From Adiantum capillus-veneris (Eukaryota; Streptophyta; Polypodiopsida; Polypodiales; Pteridaceae), in the NCBI GenBank assembly GCA_014529385.2, contig CM043963.1, forward strand, positions 109,594,912 through 109,658,911: 64,000 nucleotides of DNA, given 5' to 3'. This document shows, piece after piece, positions 24,100-35,570 of this stretch (position 1 is the stretch's first letter; each line of letters opens with the position of its first letter). Below the pieces are notes generated by a model. That model did not search any database. It was not told where the DNA came from and was given only the letters and a program-made list of their open reading frames with translations. The position numbers were made by a program, and so were the translations under genes.

Positions 24100-27000
24100 C
24101 CATGTCAGTCGCATCATCAGTAAAGTGTCAGAACCAGTATCAGTTTTTATGGAAAAAAGGGTCAGTTGGACTGTCTGTGATAATCATTCCAAAGAACATG
24201 GAGAGTATTAGCCAATGCATGTATGCCACATCATTGGTGGTGCACAGAACTCTAGGAACGGTAAGTAGTGGAGCTTTTATAGCACGAACGCATATAACAG
24301 TAAGGCGAGTAGGCATTTTTCCTCGTACGTCTCCTGCACGATGTCTGCCTACTGTTGCACATTCGCCATCACCAAGCTCTGAAGCCTCTTCAGTACAATC
24401 ACAAACTTCTTCATTAGAAGCAACTATCGATTGCTTCCTGTCTTTACCAGACACACCTAGATACGGATTTGAATATTTGGGTAAGTCTTCTTCTTCTTCT
24501 ACAGAGTCATCATCTTCACCTTGTATGGGTAGAAGAAAAATGTCGGAGAAGATGCAGGACACTATAGACGAAACCCAGGCACTTATCACTTCTATCAAAG
24601 CTTCTCTACCACTTATTCCTCATAGTAAGATACAACGGTTTGTGTTACCAAGCAAGCAGAGGCATTGCTGTGTGACTGTGGGATTTGCATGTGGTTGTGC
24701 AAGCCACAAGAATTGAGTTTGACACAACTATCATTAGGTAGGTTCTTGATTCCTTCAATGTTGACGACAGCGCTATAGTATATGGTAGGAAAGTGTCAGC
24801 AACTCCAAATGACATTTCTTATGCTTTCAAGATGCCAAATGAGCCGAAGCAGACTGTTGCAACTGTACAGTAGATAAGTGCATCTCTAAAGGAAGATGAT
24901 GTAGCCAAGGAAAACCGCAAGGCCAGTGCACAAGGGGTTCTAGTAGCACGTTTGGATGTCCCCGCTGCTTATTAATTTGTGGCTGAAGCAGTGAGTCTGA
25001 AGAATAACCCCACATATGTCTCAGAAAAACTATTTGCTATGCTACTGGCAAAGAGATTAGATGCCACAACTTCAATCAACTTATGCCAGATTTTTTCGTA
25101 TAATGTGCTTTAGGAGACTGCCAAGTTGAAGTCTGAGACTGTTTTCAAAGCCTGGTATGTGTGGCAGTTTTTGTATTGGGAAACTTCTCTTGCTGTTCAT
25201 GACTAGGTACGGATGGCTTGGAGTCAGAAACCCATCCTAGCAACTAGCAATGTTAATTTATCCTCAGATGAAGAAACCCTACGTAATCAGTTAGCTCTCA
25301 CTGGACAAAAGAGAAAGCCACACAAGTGGAAGCTGGTAGTTCCAAGAGACCAAAAACTACATTGGCCAAGAGCTGTGGTTTCTTGAAACATTTAGAAAGT
25401 CAGGTCAAAACTGTGTCTATTGAAAAATCTCCAGTAGGCCAGACTTCAGTTGGCCAGGAAAAATAGCCTCTAGTAAAGATTACAGTTGGGACCAGCCAGC
25501 AAGTGGCGGGGCAGAGTTCAACAAACACCAGTGCAGAAAAAGACCAGCCAGATAGAACCAGTGTCGAGCAGTTGGCACTTCATACTGATAAGGGAAAAGG
25601 TCTAGCACCTGCTAGTCCAATCAGTAAAGTTCCTATCCCTTTCAGTGAATTGGCTCTAGCCTTACCAAAGAATGATATATTACAATAGTTGCAGACTCAT
25701 CCTCTCACAGGATGATTAGTCCTGCAGAAACCTGACTTTACCACATTAGCATATATGGCTCCTGTTACAGTGTATGAGCTAGTTGCCACTAACCCAACGA
25801 CAGTCAATGATGGTTGCTCAATGCTTATCCAGTCATCGTGGAACACGATTGTCCATGCTTTGGGACAAATGTTGGATGCCTCAGCGTCTACTGATGAAGT
25901 GACTAAGTTAAAAGATGACCTGAGGAATAGTGAGCAACAAGTCAAGAAGTTGAAATAGGATATAGGGACATAATCCTTGCGGCATAGTGTTCTTGAAAAT
26001 CAGGCAACCAGGACAATTTAGACACTGGAAAGTAAGTTGTCAAAGCTTGAGTTTGAGATGAGGCAGTTAACTGAAGAAAAGGTAGAGGCTGAGAGAGCTG
26101 CTGACAGATTCGAAACTATGGTGAGGATGAAGAGAGTTGATTTCAACTCATTGCTGACCAGCCACATTGCATTGAAAGCCTCTTTAATTGAAAGATACAT
26201 ATACAATAACTTGGATGATATACTGAATCCAGAAGGCAATGCCATTTTCAATATAGATAATCTAAAGGCGCTCATGGAAACAATGTAGAGTGATTTGCAG
26301 GATAAGCTTTATGAATATAACAATGCTTTGGAAAATCAAGCTATCCTGGACTATATTGATAAGCAAAGTGACCTCGATGAGGATTCTGAGAAAGCAGAAG
26401 AGAAGGATCAAGAGAGGGAGGATGAGCCAGCAGATAAAGATGATGTTAATGACTCTCCTCCATCTCTGACTTCAGGATTTGGTGTTGGTGGATCAGCTGC
26501 CATAGGGGTCAGTCAGTCCAACACAGACCAGCCAGACCAGTATAGGGATCAACAATTAGGAGATCAACAGGCTAGTGATCAACAACCAGGCAACACTGAA
26601 GATTCACCAGTACACCAATCACATCATAGTTCAAATGTGAAAGAGAAAGCTAAAGCTGTGATGACTAAGACTTTGCAAGGTGATGAGAAACATTCATTAC
26701 AACTCATCACACTGAACAAGAGGCTAAGACATTAGCAAGCTCCTGTAACTAAGATGTATCTGGAGGATGATGTGCTTCTTTCTGATCTGGAACGATTTCA
26801 ATGACTATATGTCGACACCACAGAAATGATCCAACATTGGAAATCAGCCACTTTCCATGATCAAGAGTTGTGCCAACTACCTGAGAATCCTAGCAGAATT
26901 CAGCTGCTAGAGAGAGTACCTAGATGGACACTAACCTCTGATGAGATAAGCTGGTTAATCCACACTGGCAGCAGAAGTCTACTGTAGACTATCAGTCCCT

Positions 27001-28262
27001 CGCCATTGAATTAGAGCTCCTGCTTGGGAACATGCCTACATATAAATGTATAAAAGAGGTCAAGAGTTAATTGAAAGAAGTCCTACAACAAATGCAAATT
27101 GCCAGAGGAGTTCTGGACCAGAGGGTACAAGCTATTATTGAGATCAAATTTCCAGCCCCAGGAAGGGACCGCGAACTCAAATGACAGTAGGGGAGCATGC
27201 AACTGCTCTCTGAAGACTTTTTCAGATGGTTCAAGTCACCAGGAAGATGATGCAGCAAGAGAACCAGGCTGTTCTCAACTTTTTGGAGTTTGTATGTGAT
27301 TCCCTAGTTCTCCTGTATGCATTGCATGATAGAGAGACTGAGCTGCCTAGGTTTTTCCCAGCGTTGTATCCTCAACATCCAAAACCAGTGGATTGGCTCA
27401 CATACTATAACATTACTGATGATCTTCAGGATTGGTACGAGCGAGCCACTGTAGAATGGAAAACCTGGCAAAAATGGATCAATGATGCTTTACAACTAGA
27501 TGATGTATTGGAACTACAAGGAGAAATGCAGAGAGTCAAGTTATGTATGGGACAATGGAAGATCCAGCTCAAAGGTCTCACCAAGATCACAAATCAGCTG
27601 CTTCAACTTATTGTGGAGTCCTCTAAGATCCTTGAAAAGGATATTACAATTAAAGCAGATCTGGGGCCATAGTACAAAGAAATGGCTGAGATACTCTTTG
27701 AAGCTAGGATTAAAACAAATCAGCCTCTACCAGAAGGATGGATCCACACAACTTCGCATTGTCATAAATTGGCCAGATGCCCTCTGACAAAGGGTAGACG
27801 TACGCTGTATGATCCCAACACCAAAACATATAATCCTCTCATGCCTTATGGATTGGAGATGTCCACTGCAAGGCAAGATCAGCTTGAGAAGGAGACCATT
27901 TATTGACTTATCCAAAAGGACAATTCTAGCACTGGAACTTTTGAAGCACTAGCACAGAAGAAGGGCAAGAGGAAGCAGGTTCAATGGAAGGATACTGGGT
28001 AGTTCCATCTCAAAATCGGTGGATTTTCCCAGTAGGGCTCTGAATTTTCTTTGGCTGGAGACCCTTGGAATTACAATTATAGAGGTGCAAAGCACTCAAC
28101 AATCATGAAATATGGCATAAATCTAGCAATACTAGGAGAGCTAGCAACTCCAGTGGAGTACTATCATGAGGAACATCAGCCTACTCAGGAGGAACATCGA
28201 CCTACTCATGAGGAACATAGGCCAACTCATGAGGAACATCGGCCAACTCAGCAAACAAACAT
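24100..28262 (+). pseudogene. Element A 3' accessory gene (unrecognised, broken)
   Basis: About 4 kb of protein-like sequence lies between integrase and the 3' LTR, where simple Ty3 elements have little. In order: a Ser-rich N-terminal part (24100-24710); a globular-looking part (24720-25240, e.g. VSATPNDISYAFKMPNE and KLFAMLLAKRLDATTSINL); a coiled coil (25890-26120, e.g. KLEFEMRQLTEEKVEAERAA); an acidic/Gln-rich segment (26350-26640); and a C-terminal part (26740-28160, with FFPALYPQHPKPVDWLTYY). Four 21-bp repeats encode EEHxPTx (28168-28251). Many in-frame stops are TAG/TAA at likely Gln positions. The layout resembles the accessory gene of element B. No function can be assigned. Confidence 0.55.
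28168..28251 (+). repeat. 21-bp coding minisatellite, four copies
   Basis: GAGGAACATCxxCCxACTCA(G/T) four times, encoding seven-residue repeats [14 protein letters not shown] at the end of the accessory frame. Confidence 0.9.
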
Positions 28263-28264
28263 AT

Positions 28265-28292
28265 GGGTTTAGGGTTTAGGGTTTAGGGTTTG
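28265..28292 (+). repeat. Telomere-like (TTTAGGG) run
   Basis: Three and a half TTTAGGG units directly follow the accessory frame, ~110 bp before the 3' LTR. This is the plant-type telomere motif, here interstitial. Confidence 0.85.
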
Positions 28293-28383
28293 GGTCTCAA
28301 CCACAAATCTAGATGGGTTCCTCAACATCAATTCAGAATCAGGCGGTGGATTTTTCAAAAATTTTGGACTTATACCAAAATTC

Positions 28384-28400
28384 AAGAAAGGAGGGAAGGA
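28384..28400 (+). promoter_or_regulatory. Element A polypurine tract
   Basis: AAGAAAGGAGGGAAGGA immediately precedes the 3' LTR start, where plus-strand DNA synthesis would be primed. Confidence 0.8.
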
Positions 28401-28892
28401 TGTAGAAGGCGAAGACAGTCCCAGCAGGCAGAAACTGTCTCCTGGAAAGCCGAATAATGGATCAGTCACACATCACTAATTACCACGGTAGTTACTACAG
28501 TAACTTCTAGAAGGCTATAAATAGGACCCATTACATTGTAATTGGGCTTCTTGCTTCCTACTTCTGAGCTTTTTTGGCTTAGCCGTCGAGTATTTTTTGA
28601 GCTACAATGTCTTCACTTGTAACTTCACCTTGATCATTACTGCTGTAATCAATTGAGTTTCAATCCTTTACACCTTGTAGTGGTTGTTCTTGAACTATGA
28701 ATCTGAAATTGCAAACACATTTTCCAGTTGTCCAATCTATCTCTCATTTCAGTATACTATTTCTGTTCAGATAACTATTTCAATCCAGTCTCTCCTCTCT
28801 ATTCCAGTTTCACTGACTGAACTGACGACTTACTAGTAGCTCTAAATTCTAACACTGGAATCAGCTATCTGAAGATATCAACTCCAATTCCA
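28401..28892 (+). repeat. Element A 3' LTR
   Basis: Matches 18229-18728, including CTATAAATAGGACCCATTAC. It is followed by GTGCT, the probable target duplication. The divergence between the LTRs fits an old insertion. Confidence 0.85.
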
Positions 28893-28897
28893 GTGCT

Positions 28898-29880
28898 GCC
28901 CGTTTACGGGCTGGCTTCCCTCCTTGTGTCTCCTATCTCTTCTACCTCTTGCTAGCGCCTTTCAAAGAGGTATTTGATTTAGATTGCACAAAGGTCTCAC
29001 AATGATTCTAGATAATGTGGTACTTGTCGAGGATGATGATGATGACAATGGTGACTGTGACAATAACGACAATGGTGTCGTCATTGAGGTCAAGATCTAT
29101 GATGCTAATGGATGAAATTTGAAAACGCTAAGGTTTATTGCTGTGGATCTGCTATATGCTATAAGGCAAAGGCTGATATACTATCACCAAGGCCTACAAG
29201 GGTTGAGAACTCCAAGATGGTAATTGCTTAGGGCTTTAAAAAAAAAACGTTGGCTACTTTGGGCTGAAAACTAAAAATGCTATGCTGTTCTTAGGGCTAA
29301 AGCTGATCGCTAGCTAATCTGATGTGATAAAGAGTCTGCTGCCATATGGAAGTGGTTTGATGAGGCTAAGGGCTGATCTAAAAATGTTGTCTTCTTGGTT
29401 GAAAACACAAGTCTTGTTGATGCAAAAATGCTAGTTGGTTGTTTCTAGAGAAAACACTAGAGATGCCTAAGGGTGATGTTGGTCTGTGGGATGCCTGCCC
29501 TCCTTGTGTCTCCAGCCTCTTCTGCCTCTTTCTAGCACCTTTTAGAGAGGTATTTACTTTAGAATGCACAAAGGTCTAGTACAATGGTGATACATGATGA
29601 CGATGATGTTGACAACGATGATGATTGTGACGATGACGACAATGGTATCACTGTCGAGGTTGAGGTCTGCTATGGTGATAGCTGAAATCTAAAAACGCTA
29701 GGTGTTCTACTGGAGATTTACAATTGTGGTGGTTCTATGGGACTGATTTGCGACCATCAATGTATACAAGGGCTGTACTATAAAAAATGCTGGCTATTTG
29801 AGGTTGAATCTCCAAAAATGCTGGTTGTTTATTAGCTGAAAATAGAAAAAGTTGATTGAAAATTGAAAATTCTAGATGAT
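28898..29880 (+). repeat. ~580-bp tandem repeat, units 2 and 3
   Basis: Unit 2 (28898-about 29478) and partial unit 3 (29479-29880) align with unit 1 at 17646. The AGAGGTATTT landmark lies at 28966 and 29546, a 580-bp step. Each has a (GAC/GAT)-rich stretch and AAAAATGCTA words. No recognised coding function. Confidence 0.75.
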
Positions 29881-29893
29881 CTATTGCCTATAC

Positions 29894-30471
29894 CCAATGG
29901 GCTAGCCTCTATCACAAGAGCCAGTGTCCCATACCAATGATCCCACACGAGTATGGTTGTGCAAGCAAGGTCTCCATCGGTGTATAGTCCAAGTGTGGTG
30001 ATCAACCAAGACAATCACAAATGAGACTCATGCCTAGACACGTAATGGTTGGACATCAGACTCACCTCCCAACCAAAGAGCAAATATGGGCTCAGCTCCG
30101 TGCCTGTGGGCCTGCAACCAATGGGCTAGCCTCTACCACAAGAGCCAATGTCCCATACCAAGGAGCCCACACAAGTACGGGTATGTGGGCACAATCACCA
30201 TTGGTGTAGAGTCCAAGTGTGGTGATCACATAAGATGATCGCAAATGAGACTCACTCCTAGACAAGTAATGGGAAGACATCAGGCTCACCTCCTAACCAT
30301 AGAGGCAATAAGGACTCACCCTCAAGCTTGAGGGCCTGCAGCCAGTGGGCTATCCTCTAGGGCAAGAGCCAATGTCCCATACCAATGAGCCCACACCAAT
30401 ACGGGTGTGCAGAGAGAGTCGCCATCAGTGTAGAGTCCTAGACATGTACCAGGGTGGAAATTAGGCTCACT
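29894..30471 (+). repeat. 224-bp satellite, units 1-3 (left of element C)
   Basis: Units begin at 29894, 30118 and 30342 with CCAATGGGCTAGCCTCTA-type sequence, exactly 224 bp apart. They share 'GAGCCAATGTCCCATACCAA' and 'GTGTGGTGATCA'. Unit 3 is interrupted at 30471 by element C and resumes at 55664. Confidence 0.9.
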
Positions 30472-30698
30472 TGTTGTAATTAGGGTTGCAGAGAAATGCA
30501 CACAGCTTGGAGAAGACGAAGGAAGCTCACGGCACACAATTGAGAGTGTATTACTTAGTGTGCAATGGAAAGATGGATAGCCCTAGAGTGACAGGCGTAT
30601 ATACAATGCACGGGGAAAAAAGCCTCCTAAAGAGGGACAAAATGCCTCAACGGTCCTAGTGTGTTCACACACATCACTACCACATGTATATGGTGACA
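30472..30698 (-). repeat. Element C 3' LTR
   Basis: Ends in TGTCACC on the element strand (plus strand ...GGTGACA at 30698). Matches 55437-55663. Preceded on the element strand by a purine tract. Confidence 0.9.
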
Positions 30699-30713
30699 AA
30701 TTCCCCCTGGAGT
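30699..30713 (-). promoter_or_regulatory. Element C polypurine tract
   Basis: On the minus strand, CCAGGGGGAATT directly before the 3' LTR; short, but correctly placed. Confidence 0.7.
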
Positions 30714-31215
30714 GATACGGTGAACGGCACATTCCCTGAGGACATGATCAGTCCACAAAGGGGGGTAAGCCCAAAGCTTTGTGGAAAGCTTTGAGCTTCT
30801 CACGAGACAATGCCTTTGTGAAAAGATCTGCAAGGTTGTCCTGTGTTGGCACATAAGACAAGCCAATCTCTCCTGCTGAGAGCCTCTCCCTGACATAGTG
30901 CTAATGCACCTCAATGTGCTTTGTGTGAGCATGAAAAACTGGGTTCCTTGCAACTGCCAATGTGCTCTGACTGTCAATGTAGATAGTGTTGGCAGTGTCT
31001 TGTCCAACACCCAAATCAGCCATAAGGCATCTGAGCCATACACACTCAACCGTAGCTATGAAGACTGCCCTGTACTCAGTCTCACAAATAGAAGTGGCCA
31101 CAGTAGGTTGCTTCTTGCTCAACCATGATATACATGAACTACCAAGAATGAAACAAAAACCACTTGTGGACACTCGCATGTCAAAACAACCATCCCAATC
31201 TAAGTCTGGCATCAA
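30714..31215 (-). pseudogene. Element C RNase H
   Basis: The minus-strand frame from 31215 reads MMPDLDWDGCFDMRVSTSGF (Asp of the DxDWxGC motif), then SWLSKKQPTVATSICETEY (Glu) and IYIDSQSTLAVARNPVFH (Asp), with HAHTKHIEVH at the end. After a stop, a continuation reads RERLSAGEIGLSYVPTQDN and LADLFTKAL. This is the copia-type RNase H. One stop and one shift interrupt it. Confidence 0.9.
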
Positions 31216-32459
31216 TGATCCCCCTTGGGATAAAACAAGCCAAGATGTAAAGTGCCACTAAGGTAGCGAAAAATCCTCTTGAAAGCCTGCCAATGCTTAG
31301 TGCCTGGGCTATGCATAGATCTGCTGACCTGTGAGATTGTAAACTGAATATCCAGCCTCGTGTTGCATACATAAATGAGGCAGCCAACAGTAGTTTGGTA
31401 AAGAGTGACATCAGCAGGATCACCAGCATCATGTAGACTTAACTTCAAACCTGTTTCCATGGGAGTGGCAATAGGTTTGCAATCCTCAAGTTCAAACTTA
31501 GATAGCAATGTTTCTATGTAACTTTTCTGACACAATGCAATACCACCATCACACTGCTTAAACTGTATGCCCAAGTAATGATGCAACAACCCCAAATCTT
31601 TCATCTTCAAAGTAGCATTCAAATCAGCCTTAAATCTAGCAATATGTCTCTCGTTTGGTCCAATGATCAACAAATCATCTACATAAAGAACCACAATGAG
31701 AAGTACATCACCCTCACACTTTACATACAATGTGCTTTCTGTTGGATTGTTACGAAAGCCTCGTTTGACCAAATGAGTGTCGGCTTTCTCTTACCAAGCA
31801 CGAGGAGATTGGTTCAACCCATACAAAGCCTTCTTACATCTACACACTTTGTCCTTTATTTACAAAACCGCGAGGCTACGTTACATAAAATTCCTCAAAT
31901 ATGTCACCATTCAAGAAAGCAGTAACAATGTCTGATTGATGTACATCCCAACCAAAATGAGCTGCCAATGCACATAGAAAATGCACAGTAGTCACACGAC
32001 AAGTGGGAGCAAAAGTCTCTTCATAATCTATGCCTTTTTGCTATGCATAACCCTTTGCAACAAGTCGAGCCTTATGGCGGCCGATCTCACCATCCGGCTT
32101 GCATTTGAACTTGTAAACCCACTTCGTACCAATGGCCTTTTTGCTAGGAGGCAAATCACATAAAGTCCCATTTGTCATTTTCTATAAGTGCATCATATTC
32201 TGATTGCATGGTAGCCATCAATTTTTCTAAATTCTGTGCTTCATCAAAAGACAGAGGTTCCTCAACCTCATGTAAGCTAGACACAACCAAAGCATAACAA
32301 TCTAATTCATAAGATGCATGGCGAGAGCCTGAATGAGTATGACTAGACAAAGGTGCATCCACTTTACTGTCACGCAATGTATGCACCATCCATTTCGGCA
32401 TACCTCTAGCCTGCTCATTTTCAACCCTTTCCTCATCAAGGAAGCAGGCCTTGGTCATC
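31212..32459 (-). pseudogene. Element C reverse transcriptase
   Basis: Starts with the copia linker ...SEYDALIENDKWDFM (32160-32459). A broken stretch (31780-32160) reads CKPDGEIGRHKARLVAKGY and FAPTCRVTTVHFLCALAAH. The intact part from 31772 has the catalytic box LYVDDLLIIGPNE (YVDD), then MKDLGLLHHYLGIQ and DIQFTISQVSRSMHSPGTKHW. RT copies the element RNA. The catalytic Asp pair is present, but stops and shifts near 31780-32160 break the frame. Confidence 0.9.
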
Positions 32460-32499
32460 TTAGGATAAACTCTGGCTGGTGGCTGCCTGCTTTGTGTTG

Positions 32500-32868
32500 T
32501 CTTACGTTAAGTCACCGCGTCTTTGAACTGCGCCCAACACAATCCAGGAGATAATTAAAAGGATGAGAGCCAAGGCTTCTTCACCGTGAGGGGACAACGA
32601 GATGTCACCCTAGCATGTAGTCCAGTGGGAGTCTCTCGAGGTTAGGCTAGACAACCCCCTCCAACCAGCAGCAACAGCAACAACGAGGTAGGAGCCAAGG
32701 AAGGCCCTCCTCATCATCGGCAAAGACAAGTCGGCAGGGAAAGAGCCGCGCTATATCAGCGTGAGGTCGAGAGTACCTCTTGAGGAGAATTCAATCGGCA
32801 GATGAAGGCAAGAAGACCGGATCCTAGCCCCAATCGTCAGCGGTTGAGGCCGGGGCTTTGGGTGTTTA
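32500..32868. other. GC-rich insertion in the copia integrase-RT linker
   Basis: Between copia sequence reading ARVYPKM (about 32470) and DADIHD (about 32890) lies ~370 bp that is clearly richer in G+C than its surroundings. It contains (CAG/CAA)-type words near 32665-32690. It does not read as copia in any frame. Origin unknown; possibly a small non-autonomous insertion. Confidence 0.4.
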
Positions 32869-32957
32869 CATCATGTATATCTGCATCAGTAATAGGCTGA
32901 TCCGTACCATTTTCGGAAACCCCCATAGGCTGTACATTTGCCTCATGGAATTTACAT

Positions 32958-33668
32958 TCAAACTTCCACCACTGAAAAGAGGCAACAAAGTGTCATAAAT
33001 TTCTGTGAGCTTACATTACTGTCTCTAGTACATGACAGCAAGGGCTGAACATAATCTTCCACAAACACTACATCTTGTGAAACCAAAATACGCTTTGTTT
33101 GTGGATGATACAACTTGTAAACTTTGCTTTCAGCACTATAACCAACAAAAATACATTTGACAGACTTATCATCCAATTTTCCGTGCTGCACTTTTGGCAC
33201 TAAACCATAAGCCAAACAGCCAAAAACATGCATGTGCTCAATAGATGGCTTTCTATCATGCCATGCTTCATATGGAGTCATAGACTGCAACGCTTTCGTA
33301 GGACACTTGTTAAGTACATAAGTGGAAAACATGACAACCTCGAGCCAAAACAAATGTGGTAAAGCTTGACTCTTGACCATACATCATCGTGCCATTTTTG
33401 TAAGTGACCTTTTTTTCCTCTCAGCTACACCATTTTGTTGAGGCGTATAAGGCACTATACATTGGTGTTTTATCCCATGACTAGCCAAAAATGCATTAAA
33501 TTCATGAGACATATACTCCCCCCCTCGATCGGAATGGAGGGTGCCCATAGTACATTTTGAGACATTTTCAGCCATAGCCAGAAATTTTTTGAAGCACATA
33601 AAAACTTCAAACTTCGCTTCAAGAGGAAATACCCATGCATGCCTGTAGTAATCATCAATAAAAGTCAC
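32958..33668 (-). pseudogene. Element C integrase
   Basis: Catalytic core on the minus strand from 33668: MTFIDDYYRHAWVFPLEAK (Asp 1), LHSDRGGEYMSHEF (Asp 2), IVPYTPQQNGVAERKKRS (Glu). The second frame from 33380 gives PHLFWLEVVMFSTYVLNKC, HVFGCLAYGLVPK, and CIFVGYSAESKVYKLYHPQ, all copia integrase C-terminal signatures. One frame change separates the two parts. DDE residues are present. Confidence 0.92.
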
Positions 33669-34360
33669 AAACTACAGGTAATTGCCCAAGGACGGAGTTT
33701 GCATGGGCCCACAAACATCACTATGCACAAGATACAACCTACATGTGGCCCTGACTGAACCATCCTTTGGAAACTTCGAACGCTGCATCTTACCCAAATA
33801 CAGCCTTCACAAACATGTTTGACAGGTGCTTCAAGAGGCGGAAAAGAAGCAACCATATCAAATTTCTGCAAACGTAGCAAACTGGCTAAATTCAGATGCT
33901 CAAAACGTGCATGCCACAATTTTGCATCTGAAACAGTCCTTGAGTCTGCAATTGTATTTGCAAAATTTTGTCCACACTTGCTATACAAAGTGAGCTTATA
34001 TAGCCCACGGCACAAAAGGCGAGATGCAACAATTTCATCATGAGAACTGAGATCATGAACTGTACATCCGTCATCCACAAACTTGACTACAAGTCCAAGT
34101 CTAGCAAGTGCAGATACAGACAAAATATTCTTCTTTATCCCAGGTACATAAAGTGCATCAACAAATGTGAAAGGATCGCCATTTGTAGCAGTAAGCACAA
34201 TCTTTAAAACTCCCTAAACCGGATAAGATGCATTGTTGGCATAAGTGACTGAATTCCCATGAGGGACAGACTCGAGAGAGGTGATCAATTCACGATGTGA
34301 GGTAATGTGCTTTGTAGCACCACTATCGAAATACCACACATGTGAACTCTGCAGCAACTG
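33669..34360 (-). pseudogene. Element C protease and GAG-pre-integrase region
   Basis: The protease active site reads WYFDSGATKHIT (about 34310-34345), the classic copia form. After a stop, ALYVPGIKKNILSVSALARL continues (34198 frame). The GAG-pre-integrase zinc region then reads DAKLWHARFEHLNLASLLRL and HVCEGC. Broken by at least two stops or shifts. Confidence 0.88.
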
Positions 34361-34549
34361 ACATGCATGCATCATGGACAGCAGGATTGTAAGTGCACTC
34401 TACACTAAAAGCCCATTCTGCATCAACACCAGAATCACAGTCTCCTTTCACTCAACAATGGATGCATTTGTAGTGGAACCAGCATTTGCAGTGGAACCAC
34501 CCGCTTTTTTCTTAGCCTCTTTGGCCTTCAACATAGGACATTGCTTGAT
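34361..34549 (-). pseudogene. Element C Gag, 3' piece with second half of the zinc knuckle
   Basis: The minus strand reads NLIKQCPMLKAKEAKKKAG, continuing the sequence CHYYKANGHL that ends at 54245 on the far side of element B. Together they form a CX2CX4HX4C knuckle (its second Cys is now Tyr). Confidence 0.85.
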
Positions 34550-34554
34550 CAAGT
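34550..34554. repeat. Target-site duplication of element B, left
   Basis: CAAGT, identical to 54240-54244. Confidence 0.95.
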
Positions 34555-35479
34555 TGTTGGCGGATACGCCGCGATGGATGTCAGCACAGCGAGAACTCAC
34601 CTAACAAGATTTGTCAGCTAAGGACGAAGCTCGACCTGCATGCGCGTGGAAGCAAGCATAGGGTGTCAACCTACACTCGACCGCCTCTTGACTACTTCCT
34701 ATAGAGGTCTCTACCCAATGTCTAAGCTACAACCTTCAGGAGTGCATAAGAGGAGATTTCCTACAACGCTTTCAAGAGCCAAATACCCATCAAATGTTCT
34801 TGAAACGCCACAGAACTTGAAGGAGACTCTATTAACACCAATAGGTCGCTCTCCCTCAGGTCCATGAACCAAAATCCCAACCCTAAACACCTGGTGCAAA
34901 ATCACATAGGATGTCTGGTCGAAATTTGCAGGTTGTCGTTTCCGAAAACTAAAGTGCCTAATGTGTAGCTCTACTCTATGCGAACGCGTGGATATGCTGA
35001 AATGTGAAAACAGACAACGTATGCTCACCAAATCACCAGATGTAGCTCGTGGGTCGAGTTTGCAAAACCAGACCGTACACCCGCAATGTAGGTATTAGCA
35101 CATAGCTCTCGTTGGGGGCAACACACTGCACTTCTCTGCACTCGATTCCGACCACCGATGCGCGCGTAGCGTCAAGATAAAACTCTCACTCTCTTTCGTA
35201 CATAGTACGCACACTCACACAAACAGAACTTTCTAAAAATGACAGGTTTTTTTCATTAAGGTCAAAAGTGGTATAAATACCTTACAATCTCAAACCCTAA
35301 GGTTCCAATTTAACCATCCACTCAATCTAAATATAAAAAATGGGATACAATCTGGAAGCTTCTGCAAGCCCCACTATTTACAAATGTAAAATGACGATTT
35401 TTCTCAATTAAAGAATAATTACAAAAAATAATATTCCGCGGAGCAATCATTCTCCGTAGGGTGTGTCTAGCTGCTAACA
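34555..35479 (-). repeat. Element B 3' LTR
   Basis: Plus-strand ends TGTTGGCGG...GCTAACA. Matches 53322-54239. It keeps a TATA-like GGTATTTATACC on the element strand at 35270-35282, which the 5' LTR has lost. Confidence 0.95.
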
Positions 35480-35495
35480 CTCCCTCCCTCCTAGT
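35480..35495 (-). promoter_or_regulatory. Element B polypurine tract
   Basis: Element strand AGGAGGGAGGGAG directly before the 3' LTR. Confidence 0.9.
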
Positions 35496-35570
35496 TCATG
35501 TCGTCCCCGACATGGCAGTAGAGCTGCTTCTTTAGTGGAGGCTTTCTCGCATCTTTAGAAGGGACTCATA

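Larger units (their letters stand above)
18229..28892 (+). mobile_element. Element A: decayed Ty3/gypsy LTR retrotransposon with a 3' accessory gene
   Basis: About 10.7 kb, bounded by two ~495-bp LTRs that both begin TGTAGAAGGCGAAGAC. The internal order is gag, protease, RT (with the palm deleted), RNase H, integrase, then about 3.8 kb of additional coding-like sequence, a polypurine tract and the 3' LTR. The PR-RT-RH-IN order is that of Ty3/gypsy. Numerous stops and frameshifts occur throughout. It splits an array of ~580-bp repeats whose next unit resumes at 28898. Confidence 0.9.

Noticed and set aside
24102-28262. Accessory region of element A as an envelope gene
   Set aside because: No signal peptide, transmembrane segment or cleavage site was visible; the sequence is hydrophilic with a coiled coil.
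34640-35031. Open frames in the element B LTR (repeated at 53409-53882)
   Set aside because: They lie in an LTR, are not similar to known proteins, and their frames are not kept between the two LTRs over full length.
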